Below, piece after piece: positions 17,621-25,545 of a stretch of DNA of 64,000 nucleotides. Position numbers and translations under genes: made by a program. Source of the stretch: Thermococcus sp. 21S9 (GTDB lineage Archaea; Methanobacteriota_B; Thermococci; Thermococcales; Thermococcaceae); NCBI RefSeq assembly GCF_012027635.1, contig NZ_SNUS01000001.1:310001-374000 (forward strand), in the 5' to 3' direction. A model generated the notes under the pieces. The model saw only the letters and a list, made by a program, of their open reading frames with translations, did no database searches and was not told the origin of the DNA. Every line of letters begins with the position of its first letter. Position 1 is the stretch's first letter.

Positions 17621-18799
17621 TCACAGCTTGGAGAGCGCGGACTTCATCCGCTCCATAGCCTCGATGAGCTTGTCCTTCTCGGTCGCATAGCTTATCCTGA
17701 CCCAGCCCTCCCCCTGCTTTCCGAACGCCGTTCCAGGAATGACGACGACGCGCGCGTTGTCAAGGAGCCAGTCCGCGAAGTCCTCGCTCGTCATGTCAAG
17801 CTCGGGGTCAATCTTGACCCAGACGTAGAATGCTCCTTTGGGCTTGAAGGGCTGAATGTGGGGCATGTCGTTGAGGTACTTGAGGACGAGCTTCCTTCTC
17901 TCGTCGTAGACCTGCCTCATCCTCTCAACGGCTTCCCAGCTCCTCTTGTCGCGGAGAGCAGTTATGCCCGCAATCTGGACGAAGGACGTAACGTTGCCGA
18001 CGACGTAGGCATGGAGCTTAATCATATCCCTGATGACCTGCTTGGGAGCGATGGCGAAGCCAAGGCGCCAGCCGGTCATGGCGAAGGTCTTCGAGAAGGA
18101 GTTGGCCAGAATCGTGTTGTCAGGGGCGTACTTAATCATCGGGTAGTGCTTCGCCCCCTCGTAGAGGAAGTGCTCGTAGGGCTCGTCGCTGAGAATGTAG
18201 ATGTTGTAGTCCTGGGCTATATCTGCTATGGCCTTGACGACGGACTTCTTCATAACGGCTCCGGTCGGGTTGTTTGGGTAGTTGATGACAATCATCCTCG
18301 TCCTCTTCGTTATCGCCTCGACGAGCTCATCAGGGTTGAGGCGGAACTTGTACTCCTCGCGGAGGGGAATCCTGATGATTCCGGCCTCGGCTATCTTGGC
18401 GTCTTCAACGTAACAGACGAAGGCCGGGTCCGGGATAATAACGTCATCACCCTGCTCGAGGATGCTCTGGAATGCCAGGTAAGTAGCCTCGTAAGCGCCA
18501 GCGGTGACGAGGATGTTGTCAATATCAACATCAACCTTGTAGAAGTCCTTGTAGTATTCCGCTATGGCTTCCCTAAACTCGGGAATGCCAGCGTTGGGCG
18601 TGTAGTGCGTGTAGCCCTCGTCGAGGGCCCTCTTCGCGGCGTCCTTAATCACCTCGGGCGTGTCGAAATCGGGCTCGCCGATTCCAAGGGAGATAACGTT
18701 TTCCATCTTCGAGGCCTTCTCGAAGAGCTCCCTAATCTTCGAGCGCTGGATTATGTTTATCCTTCCTGCCAGGAAGTATTTTCTTTTCTTGTAGCGCAT
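17621..18799 (-). CDS. Class I/II PLP-dependent aminotransferase (aspartate/aromatic type)
   Basis: 392 aa, fold type I. Substrate-binding GEPDFDTP (41-48), NYPNNPTG (173-180), DEPYE (205-209), PLP lysine in NSFSKTFAMTGWRLG (K237) and carboxylate-binding Arg near RISYA are all intact. It transfers amino groups between aspartate or aromatic amino acids and 2-oxoacids. The exact substrate cannot be read from sequence. TATA-like TTTATATATGG at 18838-18848 and a G-rich SD precede ATG 18799. Confidence 0.9.
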   Translation of the reverse strand: MRYKKRKYFLAGRINIIQRSKIRELFEKASKMENVISLGIGEPDFDTPEVIKDAAKRALDEGYTHYTPNAGIPEFREAIAEYYKDFYKVDVDIDNILVTAGAYEATYLAFQSILEQGDDVIIPDPAFVCYVEDAKIAEAGIIRIPLREEYKFRLNPDELVEAITKRTRMIVINYPNNPTGAVMKKSVVKAIADIAQDYNIYILSDEPYEHFLYEGAKHYPMIKYAPDNTILANSFSKTFAMTGWRLGFAIAPKQVIRDMIKLHAYVVGNVTSFVQIAGITALRDKRSWEAVERMRQVYDERRKLVLKYLNDMPHIQPFKPKGAFYVWVKIDPELDMTSEDFADWLLDNARVVVIPGTAFGKQGEGWVRISYATEKDKLIEAMERMKSALSKL

Positions 18800-18837
18800 T
18801 CCTCATCCCCCCGGGCACTGCGGGGGTCTGAAGGGGC

Positions 18838-18848
18838 CCATATATAAA
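18838..18848 (-). promoter_or_regulatory. TATA box of aminotransferase gene
   Basis: TTTATATATGG on the minus strand, about 40-50 nt upstream of ATG 18799, the strongest TATA in the 87-bp gap after cgi121. Confidence 0.6.
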
Positions 18849-18886
18849 TTTATCCTTAAACCAAGCTGGAAAAAAGGTGATTTTTC

Positions 18887-19294
18887 CTACAAAACTTCGA
18901 CAAGTGCGGATTTTTCAAAAAAAGTTTTCGCAATCTCCTCGGGACATTCACCGATGGGAAGCTCTTCCAACCCAAGTTCATCAAGGACCCTTCTCGCATC
19001 ATCCTCACTCCCGAAGACCACCAGGAAGTTCTCTCCCGGCTTTGCACCGACCTGCCTAATTGCATCCTTAATCTGAAGCGTTCCGGCAAGACGGAGTAGC
19101 AGTTCCCCACCAGGGGTCTTCGCGTGGTTGGTTCCCCGCTCAAAGGCCCTCAGGACGAGTATTGAGGCAAAGGCAACGGCCTTCCAACAGTCCGTGTTGA
19201 CCAGCTGAACGCTTTTCCCGAGGTAAGGCAGAACATCTTCAACGTTTCGAACCGAGACTCGCGTTATGAAGACTCCATTTGTTACGCTAATCAC
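18887..19294 (-). CDS. cgi121: KEOPS complex subunit Cgi121
   Basis: 135 aa. It matches the Cgi121 family: an N-terminal strand (VFITRVSVRNVEDVLPYL), central LVLRAFERGTNHAKTPGGELLLRLAGTLQIKDAI and the strand GENFLVVFGSEDDA. Cgi121 binds the kinase Bud32 and the tRNA CCA end in KEOPS, which makes the t6A37 that TrmO (3.6 kb) could further modify. The GTG start at 19294 has SD GGTGATTC upstream. Other KEOPS genes are not in this window. Confidence 0.85.
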   Translation of the reverse strand: MISVTNGVFITRVSVRNVEDVLPYLGKSVQLVNTDCWKAVAFASILVLRAFERGTNHAKTPGGELLLRLAGTLQIKDAIRQVGAKPGENFLVVFGSEDDARRVLDELGLEELPIGECPEEIAKTFFEKSALVEVL

Positions 19295-19453
19295 CGCTGA
19301 ATCACCATCTTTTCGTTAAGACTTCCACCTTAAAAGAGTTTTTCAAAAATTTTTTGGGAAAGATATTATGTAAATATTAAAACAGAAGCACAAAGTATTT
19401 AACTAATTAATCACTACCTATCCCAGCGGCTCAATGGACGTGGTGGTGCAGGA

Positions 19454-19645
19454 ATGAGCAGGATGAGAATCATAAGTGTTCAGCTCCCGCAGGGCCTCAT
19501 AAACGCGATGGACCAGCTTGTTAAGAAGGGTGTTTACCCAAACAGAAGTGAAATCATTCGCGAGGCCATACGCGAGCTTCTGAAAAAGGAGCTTTACCGC
19601 CTTGAGACGGAGAATCGCTCAACGCCCGACTACATCATAAAATAA
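19454..19645 (+). CDS. cdrS: CdrS-like ribbon-helix-helix regulator upstream of ftsZ
   Basis: 63 aa. The first 50 residues are an RHH fold: strand MRIISVQLPQGLINAMDQL, helix, NRSEIIREAIRELLKKEL. Haloarchaeal CdrS is a small RHH protein encoded next to ftsZ2 that controls its expression and division; that pairing is conserved in Euryarchaeota. Here ftsZ starts 66 bp downstream. A TATA-like TATTTAAC (19397-19404) lies about 50 nt upstream. A 7-codon upstream frame (19434-19457) ends by overlapping this ATG as ATGA. The start 19454 is supported by GGTGGTG upstream. Confidence 0.8.
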   Translation: MSRMRIISVQLPQGLINAMDQLVKKGVYPNRSEIIREAIRELLKKELYRLETENRSTPDYIIK

Positions 19646-19711
19646 GCCGCTTGAATAAGGCCTAAAATAAGGAATAAAATCAGCTCACACTCAACGCTGG
19701 GGGTTGGGGCG

Positions 19712-20947
19712 ATGGTGTTTAAACTGCTTGAGCAGGCGGGAATAAAGATAGACCTCGACGACGAGCCAAAGAAGCCAAAGATGGAAGAGAACCTCATGGA
19801 GGATGACGACGACCTGATAAAGATTGTCATTGTTGGTGTTGGTGGCTCCGGTAACAATACCATAACGCGCCTGTACGAGCTCGGTGTCCAGGGTGCCGAG
19901 TTGATAGCGATGAACACCGACGCGCAGGCGCTGAAGCACGCGAAGGCCCATAAAAAACTCCTCCTCGGTAAGGAGATAACCCAGGGTAAGGGCTCTGGTG
20001 GAGACCCAGAGATAGGCTACCGCGCCGCCGAGGCGAGCGCCCACGAGATTGCCGAGACCATCGGCGACGCTGACCTCGTCTTCATAACCGCCGGAATGGG
20101 CAACGGAACCGGAACCGGTGCAGCACCTGTTGTGGCGAGGGTCATCAAGGAGCGCGCCAGGCACAACGGTAGGTTTAGAGAGCCCCTCGTTGTGAGCGTT
20201 GTAACCTTCCCGTTCAAGAACGAGGGTAAGCTGAGGATTGAGAAGGCCAAGGCGGGAATAAAGGCGCTCCTCTACTACTCGGACACCGTTGTAATAATCG
20301 AGAACGACAAGCTCCTCCAGCTCGTTCCGAAACTCCCAATAAATGCAGCATTCCGCTTCGCGGACGAGATAATAGCCAGAATGGTCAAGGGGATAACCGA
20401 GACTATTAAGCTCCCGTCGATGGTGAACATCGACTTCGCGGACGTTTACAGTGTCATGAAGAACGGTGGAGCGGCTTTGATTGGAATAGGCGAGAGCGAT
20501 TCGAGCAACAGGGCCGTCGATGCCGTCAAGAACGCCCTCCAGAACAAGCTCCTCGACGTCGAGTACGGGAGCGGTGAGAAGGCCCTCGTCCACTTCACCG
20601 TCGGCCCGGACGTCAGCCTCGGCGAGATTAACGAGGCAATGAACGTCGTCTACGAGAAGCTCGGTGAGAAGAGCGAAATCAAGTGGGGTGCAAGGATTGA
20701 CGAGGACATGGGCAAGATGGTCAGGGCCATGGTGATAATGACCGGCGTCAAAAGCCCGCACATCATAGGAGGCGAAACCGCACTTCAGCTCGCCCCGAAG
20801 GAGTCCCTCCTGCCCGCAAAGCCCAAGAAGACCTTCGAGTCCTTCGAGGACAAGCTCTACAAGACGATAGCCAGGAGGGAAGAACCGAAGGAAGGACTTC
20901 CGTCCTACGTGAGCAGGGTCCTTGATGACTTTGAGGACCTTTCCTGA
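19712..20947 (+). CDS. ftsZ: Cell division GTPase FtsZ (probably FtsZ2-type)
   Basis: 411 aa. Tubulin-fold GTPase with GVGGSGNNT (42-50), NTDAQ (68-72) and G-box GMGNGTGTG (128-136), where the usual GGGTGTG is slightly changed. T7-loop and activation domain follow. The 34-residue acidic N-terminal extension and conserved C-terminal tail ([14 protein letters not shown]) are typical of archaeal forms. It polymerises at the division plane. FtsZ2 identity is inferred from the CdrS neighbour. ParA follows after 22 bp. Confidence 0.95.
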   Translation: MVFKLLEQAGIKIDLDDEPKKPKMEENLMEDDDDLIKIVIVGVGGSGNNTITRLYELGVQGAELIAMNTDAQALKHAKAHKKLLLGKEITQGKGSGGDPEIGYRAAEASAHEIAETIGDADLVFITAGMGNGTGTGAAPVVARVIKERARHNGRFREPLVVSVVTFPFKNEGKLRIEKAKAGIKALLYYSDTVVIIENDKLLQLVPKLPINAAFRFADEIIARMVKGITETIKLPSMVNIDFADVYSVMKNGGAALIGIGESDSSNRAVDAVKNALQNKLLDVEYGSGEKALVHFTVGPDVSLGEINEAMNVVYEKLGEKSEIKWGARIDEDMGKMVRAMVIMTGVKSPHIIGGETALQLAPKESLLPAKPKKTFESFEDKLYKTIARREEPKEGLPSYVSRVLDDFEDLS

Positions 20948-20969
20948 CTTTTATTACTGGGTGAAAACC

Positions 20970-21740
20970 ATGGCAGTGGTAATCAGCGTTGCCAATCAGA
21001 AGGGGGGAGTTGGGAAGACAACCCTGACGATGAACCTCGGCTACGCCCTGGCCGATATGGGCAAGAGAGTCCTACTCGTTGACGTCGACCCGCAGTTCAA
21101 CCTGACCTTCGGTTTAATCGGTATGAAAGTCCTTGATTATGCTGAAAGGCACGTCGGAACGCTCATGACAAGGGAGAGCGAAATTGAGGAGAGCCTGATA
21201 AGCGTCCGGGAAAACCTCGACCTTATCCCAAGCCACCTGAACCTCTCGGCCAAAGAAATCGAGATAATCAACGCCTACAACCGCGAGAGGAGGCTTGAGA
21301 AGGCCCTGCTACCGGTTCTGCCGGACTACGACTACGTCCTCATAGACAACCCGCCGAGCATGGGAATCTTCCTCGTCAACTCGCTCACCGCTTCCGACTA
21401 CGTGCTCATCCCACTCGAGCTCAGCTACTTCGGCGTCATAGGAATGCAACTCATGTTCAACCTCATGAGGATGATTCGCGAAGAAACTAACGAGAACCTA
21501 AAACTGCTCGGACTGGTTCCCAACAAGTTCACCAGGCAGACGAAGGTCCCGAAGCTCCGCCTCAAGGAGCTTAAGGAGACCTACCCGGACGCGCCGATAC
21601 TAACGACGATTCCGAAGGCGATAGCCCTTGAGAAGGCCCAGAGCGAGGGTAAGAGCATATTCGAGTTCGACGGCAAGAGTCGCGCCGCGAAGGCCTTCCT
21701 AAAGCTCGCGAAAGAGGTGGTTGAGATTGCCGAGGGATAA
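20970..21740 (+). CDS. parA: ParA/Soj-type ATPase
   Basis: 256 aa. Deviant Walker A KGGVGKTT (11-18) with the signature lysine, A' motif VDVDPQFNLT, Walker B LIDNPPSMG. This is the chromosome or plasmid partition type rather than MinD, as no C-terminal amphipathic membrane helix is seen. An upstream start at 20922 is rejected since SD GGTGA lies 5 nt before ATG 20970. The downstream RHH gene overlaps its 3' end, as ParB-like partners often do. Confidence 0.9.
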   Translation: MAVVISVANQKGGVGKTTLTMNLGYALADMGKRVLLVDVDPQFNLTFGLIGMKVLDYAERHVGTLMTRESEIEESLISVRENLDLIPSHLNLSAKEIEIINAYNRERRLEKALLPVLPDYDYVLIDNPPSMGIFLVNSLTASDYVLIPLELSYFGVIGMQLMFNLMRMIREETNENLKLLGLVPNKFTRQTKVPKLRLKELKETYPDAPILTTIPKAIALEKAQSEGKSIFEFDGKSRAAKAFLKLAKEVVEIAEG

Positions 21741-22053
21741 AATTCCAAAGCTCTTTGACGGCTCGATAGACGAGCTCACGAAGCCGACGAAGCCGAAGCC
21801 CAAGAAAAAGCCCGACCTGAAGAAGGAGAAGATGCAGAAGACCCTCTACATCAGCAGGGACATGAACATGAAGCTCATCCAGCTCTACGCCGAGGAGGGG
21901 AGAAGGCAGAGCGCCATCGTTGAAGATGCCGTCAACCTCTACTACTACCTCCGCCTCGCCCTCGGGGAGAAGAAGTTCGAGGAGCTTTTAAGCGCCGTGA
22001 AGAGGGAGGACCCCGAGTTCCTTCGCGATTACATCTCAAAACTGAGACCCTGA
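21727..22053 (+). CDS. Small RHH-like protein, probable ParA partner
   Basis: 108 aa. A basic, Pro/Lys-rich N-terminus (KPTKPKPKKKPDLKKEK) leads into KTLYISRDMNMKLIQLYAEEGRRQSAIVEDAVNLYYYL, which fits a ribbon-helix-helix DNA-binding fold. It overlaps parA by 14 bp. TTG 21727 is chosen because GGTGG lies 6 nt before it. TTG 21721 is the alternative. Together with ParA it resembles a minimal partition pair with RHH-type centromere-binding protein. Function inferred. Confidence 0.65.
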   Translation: MPRDKIPKLFDGSIDELTKPTKPKPKKKPDLKKEKMQKTLYISRDMNMKLIQLYAEEGRRQSAIVEDAVNLYYYLRLALGEKKFEELLSAVKREDPEFLRDYISKLRP

Positions 22054-22076
22054 ATTCAGGGCCCCACCCCGGGTGA
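22048..22076. other. Clustered palindromes at the end of the ftsZ-parA operon
   Basis: CCCTGAATTCAGGG (22048-22061) is a perfect 14-bp palindrome spanning the stop of the RHH gene. CACCCCGGGTG lies a few bases later. No T-run follows, so a terminator is unlikely. A binding site for the RHH protein is possible but untested. Confidence 0.4.
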
Positions 22077-22110
22077 GGTCAAATCAGGGCGAATAAAATA
22101 AGCCGTCAAA

Positions 22111-22563
22111 TCATTCGCAGAACTCTTCAACTATTCTCCTTATTATCTTGCTCGTCTTCGCCCGGTCGCTCTTGTAGAGGTAGGGAACCCTTATCACCTC
22201 TGCCTCTATTCCGTGCCTCCTCAGCTCCTCCTTGAGCTTCTCGCAGTTGAAGTTCTGGTCCGGGCCGATGGCTATCACGTCTGGGTTTATGCGCTTCACG
22301 AGCTCGAAGTCTATCCCGCCAGGTGAGCCGATGTAAACCTCGTCCACATATTTTATCGCCCTCAGCAGTTCCGCCCTGTCCTCGGCCGGGTTGATTGGAT
22401 TCCTCCGCTTGTTCCTCCTAACGGTTTCATCGTGTGCGACTATGACTATAAGCTCGTCACCCAGCTCTTTCGCCTGCTTCAAAAAGTGTATATGACCGAC
22501 GTGGAGGATGTCAAAGACTCCACCGGCTAAAACGCGGATTCTCCGGCCTTTAGATTCCCCCAT
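22111..22563 (-). CDS. ribL: FAD synthetase RibL (archaeal nucleotidyltransferase)
   Basis: 150 aa. Cytidylyltransferase fold with [15 protein letters not shown] (HxGH, H21/H24) and a C-terminal KTSKIIRRI in place of ISSTRI. It matches archaeal RibL, which adenylates FMN to FAD. SD GGTGGGATGAG precedes ATG 22563. The gene follows the PUA gene with a 1-bp gap and ends a four-gene minus-strand operon. Confidence 0.85.
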   Translation of the reverse strand: MGESKGRRIRVLAGGVFDILHVGHIHFLKQAKELGDELIVIVAHDETVRRNKRRNPINPAEDRAELLRAIKYVDEVYIGSPGGIDFELVKRINPDVIAIGPDQNFNCEKLKEELRRHGIEAEVIRVPYLYKSDRAKTSKIIRRIVEEFCE

Positions 22564-22564
22564 C

Positions 22565-23083
22565 TCATCCCACCGTGACGTTCCAGATTTTATCCTTGGC
22601 GTGGTGAATGTTCTTCACTGCCTTCCCCTTGGGCTTCTCCTTCATCGCCTTACCGCTCATGAGGGCTATGCCTATCGCGAGTGGCCTTCCGTACTGCTCT
22701 TCAACCACGAATACGAAGTCGCCTTCCCTGATGTTCTCATCGGCATCAACTATGCCCGCGGCCATTACATCTGCACCGTTGATGATGTATGGAACCGCCC
22801 CCTCGTCAACGACAACGCGCCTCGGCCACTTCCTCAAGTCCTCCTCGTTGGACAGCTCGTAGAGCGCTATGACGAGCGGGAAAATCAGGCCCTTTCTCCG
22901 TATGAAGAAGGGCTTTCCGTTGACGAGAAGGATTTCGGTGGTCTTGTCGAACTCAGCTACTTCAACGCGGTCCTTCTTACTCAGCATCTTCTCGGCTATC
23001 TCTTCGCCGAAAATCTCGGCCATTTCGCGGATTATGGCCTTTACCTCCTTCTTGCTGAGGGGGTGCTTGACCTTCAGCTCCAC
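22565..23083 (-). CDS. PUA-domain RNA-binding protein (archaeal MCT-1/DUF1947-like)
   Basis: 172 aa. An N-terminal pre-PUA domain (about 1-85) is followed by a PUA domain: [35 protein letters not shown] (about 88-122), ending [13 protein letters not shown]. This layout is that of archaeal homologues of MCT-1/Tma20, linked to translation initiation or ribosome recycling. It overlaps the 3' end of pyrF by 10 bp. Confidence 0.85.
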   Translation of the reverse strand: MELKVKHPLSKKEVKAIIREMAEIFGEEIAEKMLSKKDRVEVAEFDKTTEILLVNGKPFFIRRKGLIFPLVIALYELSNEEDLRKWPRRVVVDEGAVPYIINGADVMAAGIVDADENIREGDFVFVVEEQYGRPLAIGIALMSGKAMKEKPKGKAVKNIHHAKDKIWNVTVG

Positions 23084-23709
23084 GCTCTCACCTCCTCGTA
23101 AATCCGTCTCGCGCTTTCCCTCGGGTTATCGCTCGCGTATATGGAACGGCCCACGATGATGTAGTCGGCACCGGCCTTTAAAACCTCGCCCGCATTTCCA
23201 CCCTGGGCGCCAACTCCGGGGGTCAGGATTTTGATTCTCGGCTTGAGCTTCGAGCGGATGTAATTGACACGCTCGGGCCTCGTGGCCGGGGCTATGACCC
23301 CAAAGGGCTCGAGCCGGTTGGCGAGCTCTATTAGCCTATCCGCCACGGGCTGGATGAACTCCTTTGCTCCGGGGTGGCTCATCTCGACGACGATTATCGT
23401 CTTTCCGAGCTCCATAACCGCTTTAACGCTGTCGCTCCCGACGAAGCCATGCGCTATGATGTAATCCGCCCCTGCCTCGAAAACCTTCTCCGCTATCAGC
23501 CGATTGGTGTTGGGAATGTCCGCGAGCTTGAGGTCGGCTATGACCGGAAGGCCGGTCTCCTCCTTGAGTTCAGGGATTATGCCCAGCCCGGAACCGATGA
23601 TGAGGGGCCAGTTCACCTTAATCGCCCAGAGGTAGTCCGCCGTTTCGCGGGCGATCTCAAGGGCTCTCTCACGCTCGTAGACGTCAAGGGCAAGTATAAG
23701 CCTACTCAA
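23074..23709 (-). CDS. pyrF: Orotidine 5'-phosphate decarboxylase
   Basis: 211 aa. Catalytic D-x-K-x-x-D array in ADLKLADIPNT (D59, K61, D64), substrate-binding LALD (D9), IKVNWP (K31) and phosphate-binding GVGAQGG and IIVGRSIY are intact. It makes UMP from OMP. It is second in an operon with the DUF4443 gene and the PUA protein, separated by 4 bp from the former. Confidence 0.95.
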   Translation of the reverse strand: MSRLILALDVYERERALEIARETADYLWAIKVNWPLIIGSGLGIIPELKEETGLPVIADLKLADIPNTNRLIAEKVFEAGADYIIAHGFVGSDSVKAVMELGKTIIVVEMSHPGAKEFIQPVADRLIELANRLEPFGVIAPATRPERVNYIRSKLKPRIKILTPGVGAQGGNAGEVLKAGADYIIVGRSIYASDNPRESARRIYEEVRAWS

Positions 23710-23713
23710 GCTC

Positions 23714-24307
23714 TCACCTCACGAGGGACTTTATCTCTTCCGGCACGTCCTTGAGGAAAACCGCCACGTGGTAGGCGCTCTTCATGGCGTCGGCAGGGTT
23801 CTCGGCCCAGGTAACGACGACCATGTCTCCATCATCAGGTCCAAGAACGGAGAGCTTCTCCGCCAGCTCAGGCATGGTCTCCCTCAGGGGCCTGCCGTCC
23901 TCCGGAAAAACTACCTCCCCGTTTTTAACGACGAGAATCATCGCACCCTTGGCGAAGAACCTTATTGCCTCATCGCGAAGCTCGATGCTCTTGAACTCGG
24001 GAGGGTCCTTTACGATTAGGGCGTAGGCAGGGAAGCCCTCGACCTTCCCTACCGCGTGAACCTCAGAAAAGGCCCGGGAAAGCCTCTCAACGAGCTCCCT
24101 GCCTTTCCCACTGAGGACGTGGCCCCTCTGAGAGGACTCTATGAGCTCCATCCTCGAGAGCTTTCTCAAAAGCGTTCTAACGCTTCCCTCGCCGAGGTCA
24201 AGGAGCTCTGAAATCGTCTTCCTCCCGACAGGATTCTTCATCAGGAACAGAACCGCAACCGCGTCTTCAATCGTGAACTCAGGATACGCTCCCCTCTTCC
24301 AGCTCAT
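23714..24307 (-). CDS. Winged-helix protein with C-terminal DUF4443 domain
   Basis: 197 aa. Residues 1-80 form a winged helix (IEDAVAVLFLMKNPVGRKTISELLDLGEGSVRTLLRKLSR). The rest is the alpha/beta DUF4443 domain (FPAYALIVKDPPEFKSIELRDEAIRF). This domain pair is typical of Thermococcales and probably a DNA-binding regulator that senses an unknown ligand. GTG 24313 is part of the SD, so ATG 24307 is used. It heads the pyrF operon, so it could regulate it. Confidence 0.75.
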   Translation of the reverse strand: MSWKRGAYPEFTIEDAVAVLFLMKNPVGRKTISELLDLGEGSVRTLLRKLSRMELIESSQRGHVLSGKGRELVERLSRAFSEVHAVGKVEGFPAYALIVKDPPEFKSIELRDEAIRFFAKGAMILVVKNGEVVFPEDGRPLRETMPELAEKLSVLGPDDGDMVVVTWAENPADAMKSAYHVAVFLKDVPEEIKSLVR

Positions 24308-24353
24308 TCTCACCCACCGAGAAAAGTAGGAAAAGGGAGTTAAAAGCTTGCCG

Positions 24354-25502
24354 TCAGAGCCACTTGGGCTGGAGTCCAGCCCACATGCGCATCTTCTCGT
24401 GGGCGATGATGCGCGGGATGTTGTGCATCTCCTTCGGTCCCGGGTTCTTCATATAGAATGCGTTGACCTCGTAAACAGTTCCGAAGGCCTTCTTCTCGAC
24501 GGCAATCTTTCCGAGCCTGACGAGGTCGACGAGCAGACCAGCGAGGGCCGGGCTGTCGTTTATCCTTCCGGTTATAACGAGCTCGTCGTGGGCGCCGTTG
24601 AAGCTGACGTACTCGATGTGCATGGCGATGAACTTCTTGTCGCCGAGGGGCTCGAGGAAGCCGGTCGGCTTGATGTAGTGCGGTGCATCGTAGCCGAGGA
24701 GGTCCTTGACGATGGAGCTCTTGGTGAACTCCTTGCTCTTGTTGCGCTCCTTGTCGGTCAGGGCAAGGAAGTCGTTGTTTCCGCCGATGTTGAACTGAGC
24801 TATATCGAGGACGTAGCGGTTCCTCTGGGCGAGGTGCGCGAGGACGTCAGCCGTCAGCGGGGTGGCGCCGGTGGCTCCGTCGTCGCCGAAGATGACGAGG
24901 TTGCTCTCCTTCGCGAGTTCGACGAAGGCCGGGTCGTTGGCTATAAGCGTTGGAATCGCGTTGACGAAAGCCGCACCGCCGACCTCCTTCGCGTACTTCG
25001 CCACTGCATAGGCGTAGACCTGGGTGGCTGTGAGCCTGTCCTTCCTGTCCTCCGCGATGGCCTTCTCAAGCTCCTCCTTCTTCTCGAACGGGACGAAGGC
25101 CTCGGTGGTGCAGACGTTGACGAAAACGTCGGGCTTGAGCTCCTTCCACTCGTTGACGAGGTGCTCTACCGCTTCGCTGAGGGTCATCTCGTCGTCGAGA
25201 CCGGTAGCCTCGAGCGGGAGGTTCCTGAGGCTTCCGAGGTGGACACCCTTCCTGATGGTGATACCCCTGAGGCTCTCCGGGGCCTCCGGGTCGTAGGCCT
25301 TGACGACCTCGTGGAGGTCCTTGCCGACCTTAGCCTTGTCAACGTCGTAGGAACCGACGATTTCTATGTCTTTAATCTTAATCGGGAGCTCGTCCGCCAG
25401 CGGGACGCCGTAGGGCTCGAGCTTTCCTGCCTTTATCTTCTCAAGACCGCTCGCGAATATGCTTGCAACGTAACCCTGGCCGAGTATAACAACCCTGACC
25501 AT
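24354..25502 (-). CDS. ino1: Myo-inositol-1-phosphate synthase
   Basis: 382 aa. NAD-binding VRVVILGQGYVASIF at the N-terminus and family blocks FGDDGATGATPLTADVLAHLAQRN and NIGGNNDFLALTDKERNKSKEFTKSSIVKDLLG, with active-site lysines. It cyclises glucose-6-phosphate to L-myo-inositol-1-phosphate, the precursor of the thermolyte di-myo-inositol phosphate made by the next gene upstream. SD GGTGGGTGAA precedes ATG 25502. A TATA-like CTATTTAAC about 40 nt upstream shows its own promoter. Confidence 0.93.
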   Translation of the reverse strand: MVRVVILGQGYVASIFASGLEKIKAGKLEPYGVPLADELPIKIKDIEIVGSYDVDKAKVGKDLHEVVKAYDPEAPESLRGITIRKGVHLGSLRNLPLEATGLDDEMTLSEAVEHLVNEWKELKPDVFVNVCTTEAFVPFEKKEELEKAIAEDRKDRLTATQVYAYAVAKYAKEVGGAAFVNAIPTLIANDPAFVELAKESNLVIFGDDGATGATPLTADVLAHLAQRNRYVLDIAQFNIGGNNDFLALTDKERNKSKEFTKSSIVKDLLGYDAPHYIKPTGFLEPLGDKKFIAMHIEYVSFNGAHDELVITGRINDSPALAGLLVDLVRLGKIAVEKKAFGTVYEVNAFYMKNPGPKEMHNIPRIIAHEKMRMWAGLQPKWL

Positions 25503-25545
25503 TTCACCCACCTCCTTTTCGTTGTTCTCAAATATTTTACAGTGG

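Noticed and set aside
17858-18847. Long plus-strand frame antisense to the aminotransferase
   Set aside because: Product is a mirror of a clear PLP enzyme with no motif or SD. Long antisense frames are common in GC-rich genes.
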